A DNA stretch of 64,000 bases from contig VXAZ01002374.1 in the NCBI GenBank assembly GCA_013399875.1, forward strand, positions 523,956 through 587,955. Direction: 5' to 3'. Below the pieces are notes generated by a model. That model did not search any database and was not told where the DNA came from. It was given only the letters and a program-made list of their open reading frames with translations. The stretch's first letter is position 1, and each line of letters opens with the position of its first letter. The stretch comes from Gymnorhina tibicen. Taxonomy: Eukaryota > Chordata > Aves > Passeriformes > Artamidae. Shown here in pieces: positions 1-11,470 of the stretch. A program made the translations under genes and the position numbers.

Positions 1-1361
1 TAGAATACCAGGCACAGCTAGGCATGAGTGAACCTGCACACTGCCCACACAGGAGCACGTGGGAGAGCTTTTGCCTCTTCCCCTATAAAACTCAGAAGTG
101 CTTCAGAAAGCGAGCATGTGCAAAGAATCCTTCTGAATTACTACATACTGGGCTGCCTTTTGAGGACCCACGAAAGCTTTGCTACCTAGAGGGTCAGACC
201 TACGAGAAAATTGTTTTCATACCATTAAAAGGGAATGTATGCTCCACTCGTGTGTATGCTCAGAGGTGTGCAAGCGTGGCCATGCAGAGCCCCACTGGCT
301 GGAGTATAACGCAGTGAAGGTATACATCAAGCAGGTAACCCATGTGTGATCTTTCAGCCTTACACAAACTATCTTAGCACGCTTGCTTCTTGCTAGAAAA
401 CAAGCATGAAAGGTGCTTTCAGTCAACTTTCATTTACAATTGCACTGGAAGAAACAACAATCTCACTGGTGTATTAGTTCAGTTACTAAGAAGCAGTCTT
501 TTTATTGCTTGCTCTTAAAATAGAAAAGCCCTCAAAAAACTCAGGCTACAGATCTGATGACAAGAACAAAAATGCCAGGGGAAGAAAAAAACTAGAAGGG
601 AAATAAACCAAAGTAAAACATACAATTTATTAAACAAAACATTGGTGCTGCATTTTGATTTCATAAATTGTCCCCATTTGTACTTCCTGTTTAAACAATA
701 ACTAACATGATGATGGGTTAAATGAAGTTGAGATTGTCACAAACATGGCCTCACTAGTAATTAATGTAGTTTAATATGGTTGTTGGCACACATCTCACAT
801 GACAGATAATGTTCCAACATGTCACTGATAGGACCTTTCAGCACAGCTTTAGGAGATCTACCAGGCATTGCCGAGGTTGGTTGGGTCAAAGGGTTGAACC
901 ATGTGTAATTCAGAACAGAAGAGGTCCCACGGTCACTCCACAAAAACAATTACACTACTTATTTCACTCCATCCCTTGCCCGAAATTCACAAGCCTCACA
1001 GTTTCAGCGCAGTCAATCTCACTCTGCCCTGGGGCTATGAGCCACATGAAAATATGTGGTGCTGTGTTTATAAATCTAATCAAAAATAGAAACAGTAGAC
1101 AAGCACAATGAGGTCCTACTATGGATCATGGGAATTCTCTAAATTCTGAAGGCACTTTTGTTTAACTTCTGTGGGCCTTCTCGTACCATTACATTGTCTG
1201 GTACTCTCGTTAATCATCTCCTTGACTTGTCAATGCTATAAAGGAGCCTATGCATCTGCTGACTTGCCTCCCATCACACTACAAATAATATTATGAAATA
1301 GCTATGCTAGGAATAGTCCCTTTAACTTTCCTCTTTGAAAGCATGGTTTTTCTTCACTTAC
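1..1361. other. No gene recognised
   Basis: Unique AT-rich sequence with no repeat match. Short open frames on both strands (for example 24-317 and 809-1111) show no coding texture and no paired splice sites. Confidence 0.6.
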
Positions 1362-1417
1362 CTCTTCCTCCATGCCAGCCTGCCCTTTCTCAGACCTGCA
1401 GCAAAAAATGCTTCCTC
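1362..1417 (-). CDS. Weak candidate short exon at 1.4 kb, minus strand
   Basis: This 56-nt block has strong signals on both sides: acceptor CCTTTCCTTTGTTGCAG and donor GGAAGAG|GTAAGTG. Two frames are open. The one matching the upstream candidate (enters phase 1, leaves phase 0) gives a short peptide with IFCCRSEKGQAGMEEE; the other gives EEAFFAAGLRKGRLAWRK. With only 18 codons the open frames mean little, so the splice sites are the evidence. It could also be a non-coding exon. Confidence 0.22.
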
Positions 1418-1805
1418 CTGCAACAAAGGAAAGGCAGCATATCTGAATTTTCAGTCTGCACAGCTATTAATACCACTAGGTTTAACACAGAGACTTGCAG
1501 AGCACCAGCCCATAAACCTGCTGGGATGGGGGGGTCTTTCCTGGTGCCATCCCTGCGCTGACCTTGTCAAAGAGCAAAGGGATGATGTTGTGCCGCTCCA
1601 TTTATTTTTGAAAGCAAATTTGTATGAGATCATTAAAAAAAAAAATTGCTAACAAACACAAATAAAAAGACCATAATTTAAGATCAGATGAAGCAATGCC
1701 AACAAAAACATAGTTTTAAATTGAAGCAGTCCATAACTAGATAATTCCTACCACCAGAGAGTAACTAGTAACATGACGCAGAGTTTGCTGTGAAATACAC
1801 CTTAC

Positions 1806-1890
1806 CTGAAGAATACAGTACCAAAGCTGTCAAACACAGGAACGCTTCTGTAATCTGACATTTAAGCGGGTCCCACTTGTTCCTTATTCC
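1806..1890 (-). CDS. Weak candidate exon at 1.85 kb, minus strand
   Basis: Twenty-eight open codons plus one base end at a consensus donor TTCAG|GTAAGG. The acceptor is CCCAGCATAG, with a TTTTCATCCTTTCAG tract about 20 nt upstream. The peptide contains NKWDPLKCQ and ITEAFLCLTALVLYSS; the second part is hydrophobic. It leaves phase 1, which joins the candidate at 1362-1417 to form a Gly codon across an intron of about 390 bp. It enters in phase 0, as the 16.1-kb candidate would need. The donor is good; the rest is weak. Confidence 0.2.
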
Positions 1891-4876
1891 CTATGCTGGG
1901 ATTTCCACTGAAAGGATGAAAATTTTCCTCTACTTTGAGGTTATAATTAAGCAAACACAATAACTTCACAAGTTATATATCATGTCAGCAAAAAGGCCTC
2001 AATTTTATACCAGCTGCTTTTGTCCCTATGTGGGAATAAAATTTATTCATTCAAAATGGCCAGACAGGTTGCCCCTGCCCTCACTGAAATCAATGACAAA
2101 ACTCAGTCTGACTCCGCAGCTGCAGGACCTGAAACACAATGAATAACAAGCTGCTTCTTGGCCAGATTTTCCCTTTACACAAACACACTTTCAGATTATT
2201 TTGCTGAGCCTGAAAACAAAACAAGACTTTGAACAATTAAAAATATCCCTTCAGAGTCCCTCAGAAGCCTTAGGTGACCTTCTGGGTCAGAAGATGCCCT
2301 GTACAAAGTACATGTTTGGCCCCAGTTGAGGAAACTCTCTCTCCTGAGGGCACCAGGCAAAGAAGTGCCTAATTCTGAGAATGTGCTTAGATTTCATTGA
2401 AATCAATACAATAGACAGTGGACAGGGCCACAAATGCTCCACGAAAAAAGGCTGCATTGTCGCTCCAGTTGCTCACTAATGAATGAAGGGCTGAGATTTT
2501 GCCCAGGCTTTGCTGATGCTGAGAGCCTACTGACCTTTGCCATCACTCCTTGATTTCGGTGCCCTTCTTGGGGTGCCAAGGCCATCGAAGCGATGTCAGG
2601 GGCTGTGATTCCAGCACCTCTTGCTACTCCTTGAGCCAGCCCTGCCCAAACAGCCCCTGCACCATAGCCCACAGCTGTCACAAAGCTCTCTGCTCCATGG
2701 CACTGTGCAATATTGAAAATAAAGCCCCAGAAAGACCATGCAGATAGGCTCAAGTCATGTATTTGGTCATCGTATGTATCAGAAGACAACCCCAGAGTCC
2801 CAATTCCAAAATCTGGGATGGGTTTTCAGGACAAGGTACTATGTGCATTTCTCTTCTAACTACTGGAACTATACATCCACTGAATGCAAGAGGTAACTAG
2901 TTTCAAACCCAATGGCATGGCGTATTCCTTGTTATGACTGAAAGAGAAACAGCAAAAAAGAACCACCTGCATGAACCAAACGCAACAAAAGCTTGAAAGG
3001 GCTCACTTCCTCATGAGAAGCTGCCAGCAGAAGAGAACTGATCAAGACGTAAACCGTGAATTCAACATTTTCACCCACGGTCAACATCTGTTCATTGTAG
3101 AAGAGCCAAAGATGCAGCAATAAGGGCTTTCAAAGCCACAATAGTCCTGGAATCCAAATATTAATGGGAAGACTTGGGGTTTCATCTTAAAAAATGCGAC
3201 TGATGAAATAAGGACAGCAAAGGCAAAGATAGATAAACAATGAGTTCAGAGGAGACATTAATAACATTAGTGCCTAAACAGTGATTTTCTTAGAGTTCAA
3301 GAACTTCTCATTATTTGGGTTTTCCGAGAAATTTTTTTGTTTGCTTTGGTGGGGGACACTTTATTGTTTGGGTTTTTTTTACATGAAGGTGTTAGACGTT
3401 GCTTTTCCTTTTTTCTTTACGATACCAAACACACAGCACATTCAACACTGCATCAACTGATGCTGACTATGGCCTTACTTAACCTCACCAGCCTATTTTC
3501 TTTTGCTGGATAACAGCTGAATCATTAGCATTAAACTAGCTTGCAGTCCTGAAAGAATACAGCAAAAACAGAGTACATGATCTTCTCTGCAATCAAAACA
3601 CAACATAAAAGATATTTGAGATCCCACCAGGTATTTTATTTCATACTCAGTTGATGTGTTTTGCATGAATTAGGGATGGACTTCAGTTATTTGTAAGGAC
3701 ATTTGTAGTAAAATGGGAAAGCAAAACAATTACTTAGAAGTTCTTAAACTTGGTATTTCACCTTTTTTTTCTAATTTTTCACCCAATTATGCTTTTTTTT
3801 TCCACAAGAGGAAAAACTAAGGGTACTAGATTAAATATGCAAGATATATTAATAACTTTATGTAATGAAAGTAATCCAATTTTAATGTAAAAATGGAGGA
3901 ATTAGAGAGATGCAGAAAAATAGTCTTTTAGCACCACAACCCTATTAACAGGCTCCCATCACCAGCTACAGGTCTGGGAGAGATTAAAACAACACATCTT
4001 TCCCCTGGAGCATGCTCCAGGTACATATTTCTCACAATGGTTGATATTTTATGCTGTATCAGCCACCAGAAATCACTTGGACCAGTGTTCAACAAGGGTC
4101 TTGCAAATGTAGCCATAAAATGTACAGTTTTTACCACGCTGGCGCGCAGAAGGAAAGAACCCTCCTGTTTGTAGCTGTGTACCCAGAATCTCCCCAAAGT
4201 ACACCCAAATGCACAGGCACATTACCACTGGCCGAGGAGAGCAATGCTGGACACAGCTGAGGTGTTGGAGATGGCTGGAGGAGAAATAGTGGGTTCATTG
4301 CAGGAGTGGCAAAGCAACAGTTTGTCATTGCGGGGGCTGCCCTCGCTCCTTTCTCACCTTCACCTGGGGCACCATTCATCACATGCTAAGAAGCAGTGCT
4401 GTGGGATCTCTGTGCTACAATATCGGCAGAAACCACTGAGTAAATGATAACCCTAACAGCCCTGCTTGTAATTCCCCTTGGACTCTCTCATAAATACCAG
4501 GTAGACAGCCTTGGTCTTTAAGAAATATTTCTTCTGGGGAAAATTACACCTCCAGTGAAGAGAATCCATCAGTCACTTAAATTCAGCAGGACTGACCTTT
4601 GAAGCCAAAAGCACTGTGCTTATCCTCCTTTAATCATCAATTTTGGGAACAGGTCCTTCAAAGTAATCTCAGATCCATGCCATATTTTTTATTTTTAAAT
4701 TTTCTTTTTTTTTCTAATTTATAAAGAAAGGAGCTTACTGCAATATGTCTTTATAAAGATCATTAAAACACTCAAAATTAAGCTCATATTCAATTCCTTC
4801 ACTTGATAGGTTGTGATGTTCCTAGCCTTTTTCTGTGTGCCTGAAAAGATGATGGATAGATACACGATTTTTCTAT
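1891..4876. other. No gene recognised; one GC-richer patch
   Basis: Unique sequence with small T-runs near 3350-3400. At 2550-2720 a GC-richer patch keeps a 128-codon minus-strand frame (2403-2789) with Gly/Ala-rich translation; no splice sites support it. Confidence 0.5.
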
Positions 4877-6054
4877 TGATGAACCTCAGTAGACAGCTAA
4901 GCACGAGTCAGCTGCTCACTCACTCTCCCTTTCAGTGGAATAGGGGAGAGAATCAGAAGAGTAAAAGTGCAAACACTCATGGGTTCAGATACAGACAGTT
5001 TAGAACCATAGACTGGTTTGGGTTGGAAGGGACCTTAAAGATAGTCCAGTTCCAATCCCCCTACCATGGGCAGGGACACCTTCTACTAGACCAGGTTGCT
5101 CAAAACCCCATCCAACCTGGCTTTGAATGCTTCCACGGATGGGGCATCTACAGCTTCTCTGGGCAACTGGTGCATCACCACCCTCCAGTAAAGAATTTCT
5201 CCCTAATATCCAATCTAAACCTGATCTCTTTCAATTTGAAGCCATTCCCTTTTGTCCTCTCACTACATGCTCTTGTAAAGTCTTTCTCCATCATTCTTGT
5301 AGGCTCCCTTCAGGTACTGAAAGGTCATGATTAGGATACCCTGAAGCCTTCTCTTTTCCAGGCTGAACAATCCCAGTTGCCCTAGCCTTTCCTCATAGGA
5401 AAGGTGCTCCATCTCTCTGATCATCTTGGTGGCCCTGTTCTCGGACTTGCTCCAACAGGTCCATGTCATTCCTGTGCTCAGGGCTCCAGAGGTGGACACA
5501 GCACTCTTGGTGGGGTCTCACCAGAGCAGAAGAGAGTGGTGGAATTACTTCCCTTTCCCTGCTGGCCATGCTGCTTTTGATGCAGCCCAGGATATGGTTG
5601 CTTTCTGGGATGCCAGAATTTATTTTTTTAAAAAAGGAAAAAAAAGGAAAAAAAGGGAGGAGGGAGGGAAACACAAGTGAACAGTGATGGAAAAGAAAAC
5701 AATTGCTCACCAGCACCAACAGACTGATGTCCAGCCATTCCGTGACCACCATTCACCCATTCCCCTCACACTCAGTTTTATTGCTGGACATGACATCATA
5801 TGTTACGGAATATCCCTTTGGTCAAATGGGGTCAGCTGTCCCAACTTCTTTCCTTCCCGACCTCTTGCATAGCCCCAGCCCACTCACTCATGGGTTGGTG
5901 TGAGAAACAGAAAAGCAGAAAAGGTCTTGACACTCTGTAAACACTGTTCACCGATAGCTAAAACATCCCTGTGTTGTCAACACTGCTATCACAAATGCAA
6001 AACACAGCCCCATACGAGTTACTATGACAAAACAATCTCAGCCAAACCCAGAAA
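4877..6054 (-). mobile_element. Avian ERVL-like LTR, interrupted by a CR1
   Basis: The left piece (4877-5002) and right piece (5617-6054) are the two halves of one LTR related to the solo LTR at 10868. Shared marks are a TCACTC-rich start, the GGAATATCCCTTTGGTCA block near 5808, and the CCCCATACGAG...GCCAAACCCAG end. The A/G-rich stretch at 5620-5672 belongs to the LTR variant. In transcription orientation it is on the minus strand, as inferred from the TATA position in the sister copy. About 564 bp remain once the CR1 is removed. The ends are worn and no clear target duplication is visible. No internal retroviral genes flank it, so it is a solo LTR. Confidence 0.8.
5003..5616 (-). mobile_element. 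CR1 LINE, 3' end, nested in an LTR
   Basis: The block opens with the inverted CR1 tail (CCATAGACTGGTTTGGGTTG) and continues through the conserved reversed 3' region to the CAGCCCAGGATATGGTTG part, so the element lies on the minus strand and is 5'-truncated. Both junctions fall inside LTR sequence: GACAGTTTA on the left, the A-rich LTR segment on the right. This dates the CR1 as younger than the LTR. Open frames crossing it (for example 4813-5334) are not genes. Confidence 0.92.
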
Positions 6055-8513
6055 TTCCTGTGGAAGCTGCAAATACCAAATTTTAGGTTTTGTACCACCA
6101 TTCCAATATTCCCATTTCCCACCAAATGGAAAGCACCACACATGATCACTGACCATGCAGCTTCAGAGCCTGGCTTATGGATGATCATCTCCGGATGAAG
6201 TCCCAGGGCTCACGCTTGAGAGTACTGAAATTTTTAGTGATCATCGCTTGACAGTCAGTACTGAGGGAGGAACAAAACCAGCCCCAGCCTGGACAAAAGG
6301 CTTTCCAGAATGGGGTGACAAGCTCCCAGTCTTTCTTGCCGTGTTTGGGTTTTTTTGGTTGGTTTTTTTTTTTTTTTGCAGAGCTGCCCACTGCGAGGCT
6401 TGGAGACAGCTCAGATTAAGATGGTAGCAGGCAGCAGGATTGAGGGACCGAGCACAGTAAGAAAATCATGCTTCCTCATGGTCATGGTCAAGCCAAAAAC
6501 TCTTTTTCCTGCAGTTTTCCACTTGTAAAACAGGCATAGCAGTACTCTTTGTTACCTCTGTGTTTCTACCAGCCATGGTGAATTTCTGCACACCCCTCTG
6601 GACCATGCAACATCATGGTACCAGGAACCTCAGCACTTCCACTGTCCTTAATTTTCCCTTCCCACCCACATCCCAGCCCTTAACTGGAAAAAAGAAAAAA
6701 AAAGATTCTTTTCATTACAGAAAGCTTTGTGGCTTGTAATTCTTAAATAACATGGCCTTCATATTACAGCAGAATGTTAGCTAGAAATACTGAGCTGCAC
6801 GTGAAATCCTGAAAAAAAATAATATATGCTTTAGAGACAAAATCAGTGAATGATTTTGCTTGTGCAAAAACAGCACTGTAAAATTTAAGGACACATCATA
6901 TGCAAAAGTAAATGAAAAAAAAACTTAAAAATACTTACTATCAGTCAATTTGTGACAAAAGCCCCAACTTCTTTTTAAAAGTGTTTCAGAGTTTCCTCCA
7001 TAATTTATTTTCAAGGCCAAGTAGTTCATTTTGTGACTTTATTTTGTATTTGACATAGATTTTAGTACTTCCTGTAAACTTATACTTTTCTTTTTCTGGT
7101 TTCCACTACTACTACAAAGAAAAGCAAACCAATCAGAAGTTATTTTTATGCACCCTGCAGTTTAGGGAATCAGCCTACAATGATTGGAGCATTGTTTTCC
7201 AAGAAAGTTTCACTGCAAATAGCACAATCTGCACTAGGAAAAATTCAGTTTTGCTGTTTGTTACTGCACAGGTCAAAATTTCAAATATATATATGAAAGT
7301 GTAATGTTAAAGGGTTTTCTCTCTGAATTAGGCAAAGATACACTGGAAAATACAGGAAAATGCATCTTGCAAAAGTTGCACTTGTTACATACATCACTTC
7401 AGATATCAGTACTGTAGCTAATAGATCAGGAGAGTTTTCTTTCAGTCAAAGAGACAGAAATCATACTGTATGAGCAGTCCCAGAAGGAATACCTCTAGTT
7501 GTTCAAAACATATTTCACTTGCCTCTGGCAGGAGTTTCCAGATTAGTGTCATATACGTGTCAACATGAAACAACATAGGGTACTTGTTCATACATTCCCA
7601 TTAGCCCTCCCTATATCAGTCTGTATGCCAGCTGACACTGACTGTACACATATATCAATATATTCAACCCCGTGAGCGCACTCCTCTGTCAGGTACTTGT
7701 TAATGAGACATAACCACCAATTACAAGTGAAGGCAAACTGAGGCAATGACTTCTATAAACAAGAAAGTGGCACAAGATGGACAGGGACTTAAGAGCACTG
7801 TTTGCATACTGCTAATTAGAAATGGTGTATAAAGACATATTTTGACTGATAAGCAGAATTGCCACTTGGTTTTTAAGACTCAGTTAGCTGATAAGACCCA
7901 GACACACCCCATCCAAAGTCTACAGTGGTTTCCATTAATTTTCAATCAATAATAGCCAAAAAATTGTGCCTGGCATGTTTTAAAACGGGTATCTTCAGCC
8001 AGCACAGCTAGGTGTGAAGTTTCTTTGTCCCACACAGGAAATCAGCAATTGAAATTCTGTCTCCAAGATTTGAATTCTTGGACCAAAACTCCCTTTGAAA
8101 TAAATGCTAGTGATGTTTCATTTACTATATGTGACAAACGGCTACCTCAGGACTTTGAACAAGCAAAGAATAGTCAAACATGACTTGTTCTGAATTCTTG
8201 CATTCTAGTATAGATGGCATGTCCAATAGGCCCAAAGCTGTTTTCTAACCAATGGAGAAGCTGTAAAACTGATATGCCCTCTGCATGACTTCCTCTGATA
8301 GAGTAGAAAAATCAGCAGCAATCCCATGACATCTTGTCCTTGGTGATGCAGCAGCTTAATAAGTTCCTGCCCCCTGCCCCCTTCTTCTCTCCAGCCATTC
8401 ATTCCTGTCCCTGGAAAGCAGCTCACTGAAGTCTCACTGGGCTGATATTACTGTAGTTCTAAGCCAGGGTTAAAATACCTGTCCCTAAAACACCTTCTTT
8501 TTTTATTATTTAC
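6055..8513. other. No gene recognised
   Basis: Unique AT-rich DNA. A T-run lies at 6346-6379. Between 6.4 and 8.2 kb no open frame of 60 codons exists, as expected of intron. Confidence 0.6.
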
Positions 8514-8595
8514 CTTGAACCATTTCACTGGTCCTGCACGTAGCTGTGCCACTACAGCCAGGGCACAACAAACTCCATCAAGGAAAAAGGTTATC
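8514..8595 (-). CDS. Weak candidate exon at 8.5 kb, minus strand
   Basis: One base plus 27 open codons end at TTCAAG|GTAAAT. The peptide contains ITFFLDGVCCALAVVAQL, hydrophobic enough for a membrane segment. The acceptor (CACTTAAG before 8595) is poor, although a TTTTCTCTG tract lies upstream. It enters in phase 2 and leaves in phase 0, which does not follow the 16.1-kb candidate directly. I include it only because the short peptide is plausible and the strand agrees with the better exons. Confidence 0.13.
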
Positions 8596-8805
8596 CTTAA
8601 GTGAGCTTACCCATCAGAGAAAACATATACTGAAACTAGACCCCCATAATGACATTAAAATTTACTGCCAGCCCCATAAATTAAGAATCTGAAAATATGT
8701 GTGTTCCTCCACCAGCAGAACAAAGTGAAAAACTGCACTGATTGATATTGTGACACCTAGAATAGAATCTACCACCAATTCCATATTGCAATAGTTATAG
8801 CTAAT

Positions 8806-8880
8806 TAAAACAAAAACCAAAACAAACAAACAAACAACAAAAACCACACACAAAACCAACCAAACAAAAAACCCCTAAAC
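8806..8880 (+). repeat. AAAC-rich low-complexity tract
   Basis: Imperfect AAAC and CAAA units with CACACA make up almost the whole stretch; there are nearly no G bases. Confidence 0.85.
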
Positions 8881-9439
8881 CTTCAGTGAGGTAGCATCCA
8901 GCAATGATTTGAGGATTTAGAACCAGGAAGGAAATGTACTATTGTGTGCAACAATCCAGCACACATCCAGAGAGGATGCCCACACACTGTGTCTTCTCAC
9001 CTGTCCACTGCCTTGGAGAAGAGCAAGGCAGCCCTGCTTCCTTCTCACCCATTTGGGTACAACTTGATGCCCCACACCTAGTTCTCCAGTTTTGGATTGG
9101 TGCAGTCTAGAAGAAAAAAAGCAGTGAATTTGTCTTTCCACAAAGGGTCATCAAGAGGCTTAGAGATCAGTGAAGTTTTTTGAGGTTTTAGTGGCATTTT
9201 TGATAACCTGTCTTGGAAGAGCCAGTTCACTTGACAAATGGGTAAGTTGAGCGAGAAGAAGCTGTTTTCTGAGCATCGCTTGCTATGTTAGGAGAATAAG
9301 TGAGGTTTGGATTTCTTGGCTTCTGTTAGCTTGGGTCACACCCAATCTGAAAATAGATTTTAATACTTCATTATTCACTACTTCAGAAAAGGGTTCAAAC
9401 TGCAACTCTACAAAGCATGTCATTTACTCATTTAAGACA

Positions 9440-9471
9440 CTACAGTCTATAGGTTCTACAGTCTATAGGTA
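9440..9471 (+). repeat. 16-bp unit repeated twice
   Basis: CTACAGTCTATAGGTT is followed directly by the same 16 bases with one change in the last base. Confidence 0.85.
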
Positions 9472-9719
9472 TTGATTGCCTAGTTAGGATCTAGTTTGGA
9501 CAACTATTAGAATTTAAAAACATCTTACATATTAAGTGGAAGACATTAAATGAGGAGGAAGTCTGTAATTTATAGGTCTCAATCCTGAAAAATATTTCTG
9601 TTCGCATGAATTACTTTATTAAATTCAGCAGACTAATGTATAAGCTCGCTCCCAGCTGAGAACATCTGTAGTAAGAAAACGTGAAAATTTCTACAGAACT
9701 AAAAAGACTTGACTACACT

Positions 9720-9768
9720 TCTTTTTTTCTGATCCCTCACCCTTCCTTCCTCCCTCCCTTCCTCATAG
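9720..9768 (+). repeat. CT-rich tract
   Basis: TTCTTTTTTTCTGATC, then CCTTCCTTCCTCCCTCCCTT: a pyrimidine-rich simple sequence. Confidence 0.7.
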
Positions 9769-10862
9769 ACAAAGTTAAGGACTTAAGGAACTCATTCTAA
9801 GATCATTTCAGTGGTTTCAGGTTGGTGTAATTTCACTGATTTGAGAGAACTATTCCTCATTTGGTGAAAATGAAAACAGTTTCAGGTACTTACTGCTGAT
9901 CGGTCACACTCTAAAAACTAAAACCATTAGTGTGGAAATAAGGTAGCTTGAATACTAAGCTCTTTTCCACCTGAAATTTCAATGTGTTTTTTTCACACCT
10001 TTAAAAACAGAGGGTTTTCTCATACAAATGTTAAAAGCAGATTTAATACAGAGTTAAAAAGGGTGCTGCTATAACATGAGATTGTATACACTTTCTTGTC
10101 ACCCTAATTCATTCCTACTCATTTATTGACTGGGGATTAGCTCTTTAACAGAATCTGTATGTGGCTCTTTGACTCAGAATGGGTGGATTAATTCTTCTCC
10201 ATTTTTGACTCATGAATCACAAATGAATGACATTTCAATTTGAAGCTATCAATATTCCCATAGGTTAAGTTTAAGAGTTTAAGCCTTTGGTTAGTAACTT
10301 GCTAAACTTTACACTTGGGTGAAGGTAATGTTTAAGGTGAAAAAGCAAGGGGCCTGCACTGTTCTTCCTTAAGATTCATAAAGAATGCCTAAAAAAATCC
10401 CTTTTCTTTTTTTCTTTGTTTCCTCTTCCCCCCACCTTTTAAATATCTGAATTAAGAATGTAAAATCTTGTCTTTCAAGAGATTTTGTAGATGCTTCCAG
10501 AGCAGTGGAGAGCTGGATTGGGAAATATCTTCATCTGTTGAATGAGTGAAGCGAATGGATCTCTCACATGCATTCTTGCAAACGGTTATTGGATGTTGGA
10601 GTTAATAAAGACCAAAGAAAATAAAAGAAAGATGATCACAGGAATTTATGCTGCAGTGAGATGTCTGTGGGCAAGCCGCTCCTCAAGCAAAATCCAGCAG
10701 GACTCCATGAGATCCCAAAGGTCCCCTGCAATAGCATGACTGCAGGACTATAGGCTGAATTTAACGTGGAGCCCACCCTCTAACTGCCTGGCCACATGCA
10801 ATTCCTTCAGCCACTTAACTGCAGCAGATGAACAGACTGTCAATGTCACCTTATATGAATAA

Positions 10863-10867
10863 TAAGG
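10863..10867. repeat. Target-site duplication, left copy (TAAGG)
   Basis: TAAGG sits directly before the TG of the solo LTR and matches 11466-11470 exactly. Confidence 0.85.
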
Positions 10868-11465
10868 TGTCATGCTTTAATCCCAGCAACCAAGTCCCAC
10901 ACAGCCACTCACTCACTCCCCCACTGGTGGAATCAGGGAGAGAATTGGCAGAGTCAAAGCTAGAAAAATCTAGCTTTGGTAGGGTTGGTATAAAGACAGT
11001 TTCATATGGAAAGCAAAAGTCTCGCACACAAGCAAAGCAAAGCAAGGAATTTGTTCACTGCTTCCCATGGCCAGGCAGGTGTTCAGCCATCTCCAGGAGG
11101 GCAGGGCCCCATCACATGTAGTGGCTACTTGGGAAGACAAACACCATCACTCCATACATCATCCCCTTCCTCCTTCTTCTCCCCAAATTTATATGCTGAC
11201 CATGATGCCATATGGTCTGGAATATCCCTTTGGTCACTTGGGGTGAGCTGTCCCGGCTGTGTCTCCTCCCAGCTTCCCATGCATCCCAGGTTTCCTCAAC
11301 AGTGTTGCAGTTCAAAAAGCAGAAAAGGCCTTGGCTCTGCAAGCACTGCTCAGCAATAACAAAAACATCTCTATATTATCAACCCTGTGTGCAGCACAAA
11401 TCCAGAATGGCCCCATACCAGACACTGTGAAGAAAATTAACTTTACATGAGCCAAAACCAGCACA
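10868..11465 (-). mobile_element. Solo ERVL-like LTR with 5-bp target duplication
   Basis: A 598-bp LTR starts TGTCATGC and ends CCAGCACA. It is flanked by identical TAAGG copies (10863-10867 and 11466-11470), a 5-bp duplication typical of ERVL-class integration. Read on the minus strand it carries a TATAAA box at 11193-11188, which sets the transcription direction. It has no internal region, so it arose by recombination between two LTRs. It is related to the older, broken LTR at 4877-6054. The family assignment is from memory of avian repeat consensus sequences. Confidence 0.88.
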
Positions 11466-11470
11466 TAAGG
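11466..11470. repeat. Target-site duplication, right copy (TAAGG)
   Basis: TAAGG directly follows the terminal CA of the solo LTR and matches 10863-10867 exactly. Confidence 0.85.

Larger units (their letters stand above)
8596..10862. other. No gene recognised apart from simple repeats
   Basis: Holds the AAAC-rich and CT-rich tracts and a duplicated 16-mer listed separately; the rest is unique AT-rich sequence. Confidence 0.6.

Noticed and set aside
2403..2789. 128-codon minus-strand frame, Gly/Ala-rich
   Set aside because: Composition effect of a GC-richer patch; no splice support and no family recognised.
4813..5334. 173-codon plus-strand open frame
   Set aside because: It runs through LTR sequence into the antisense of a CR1 end; it is a repeat shadow.
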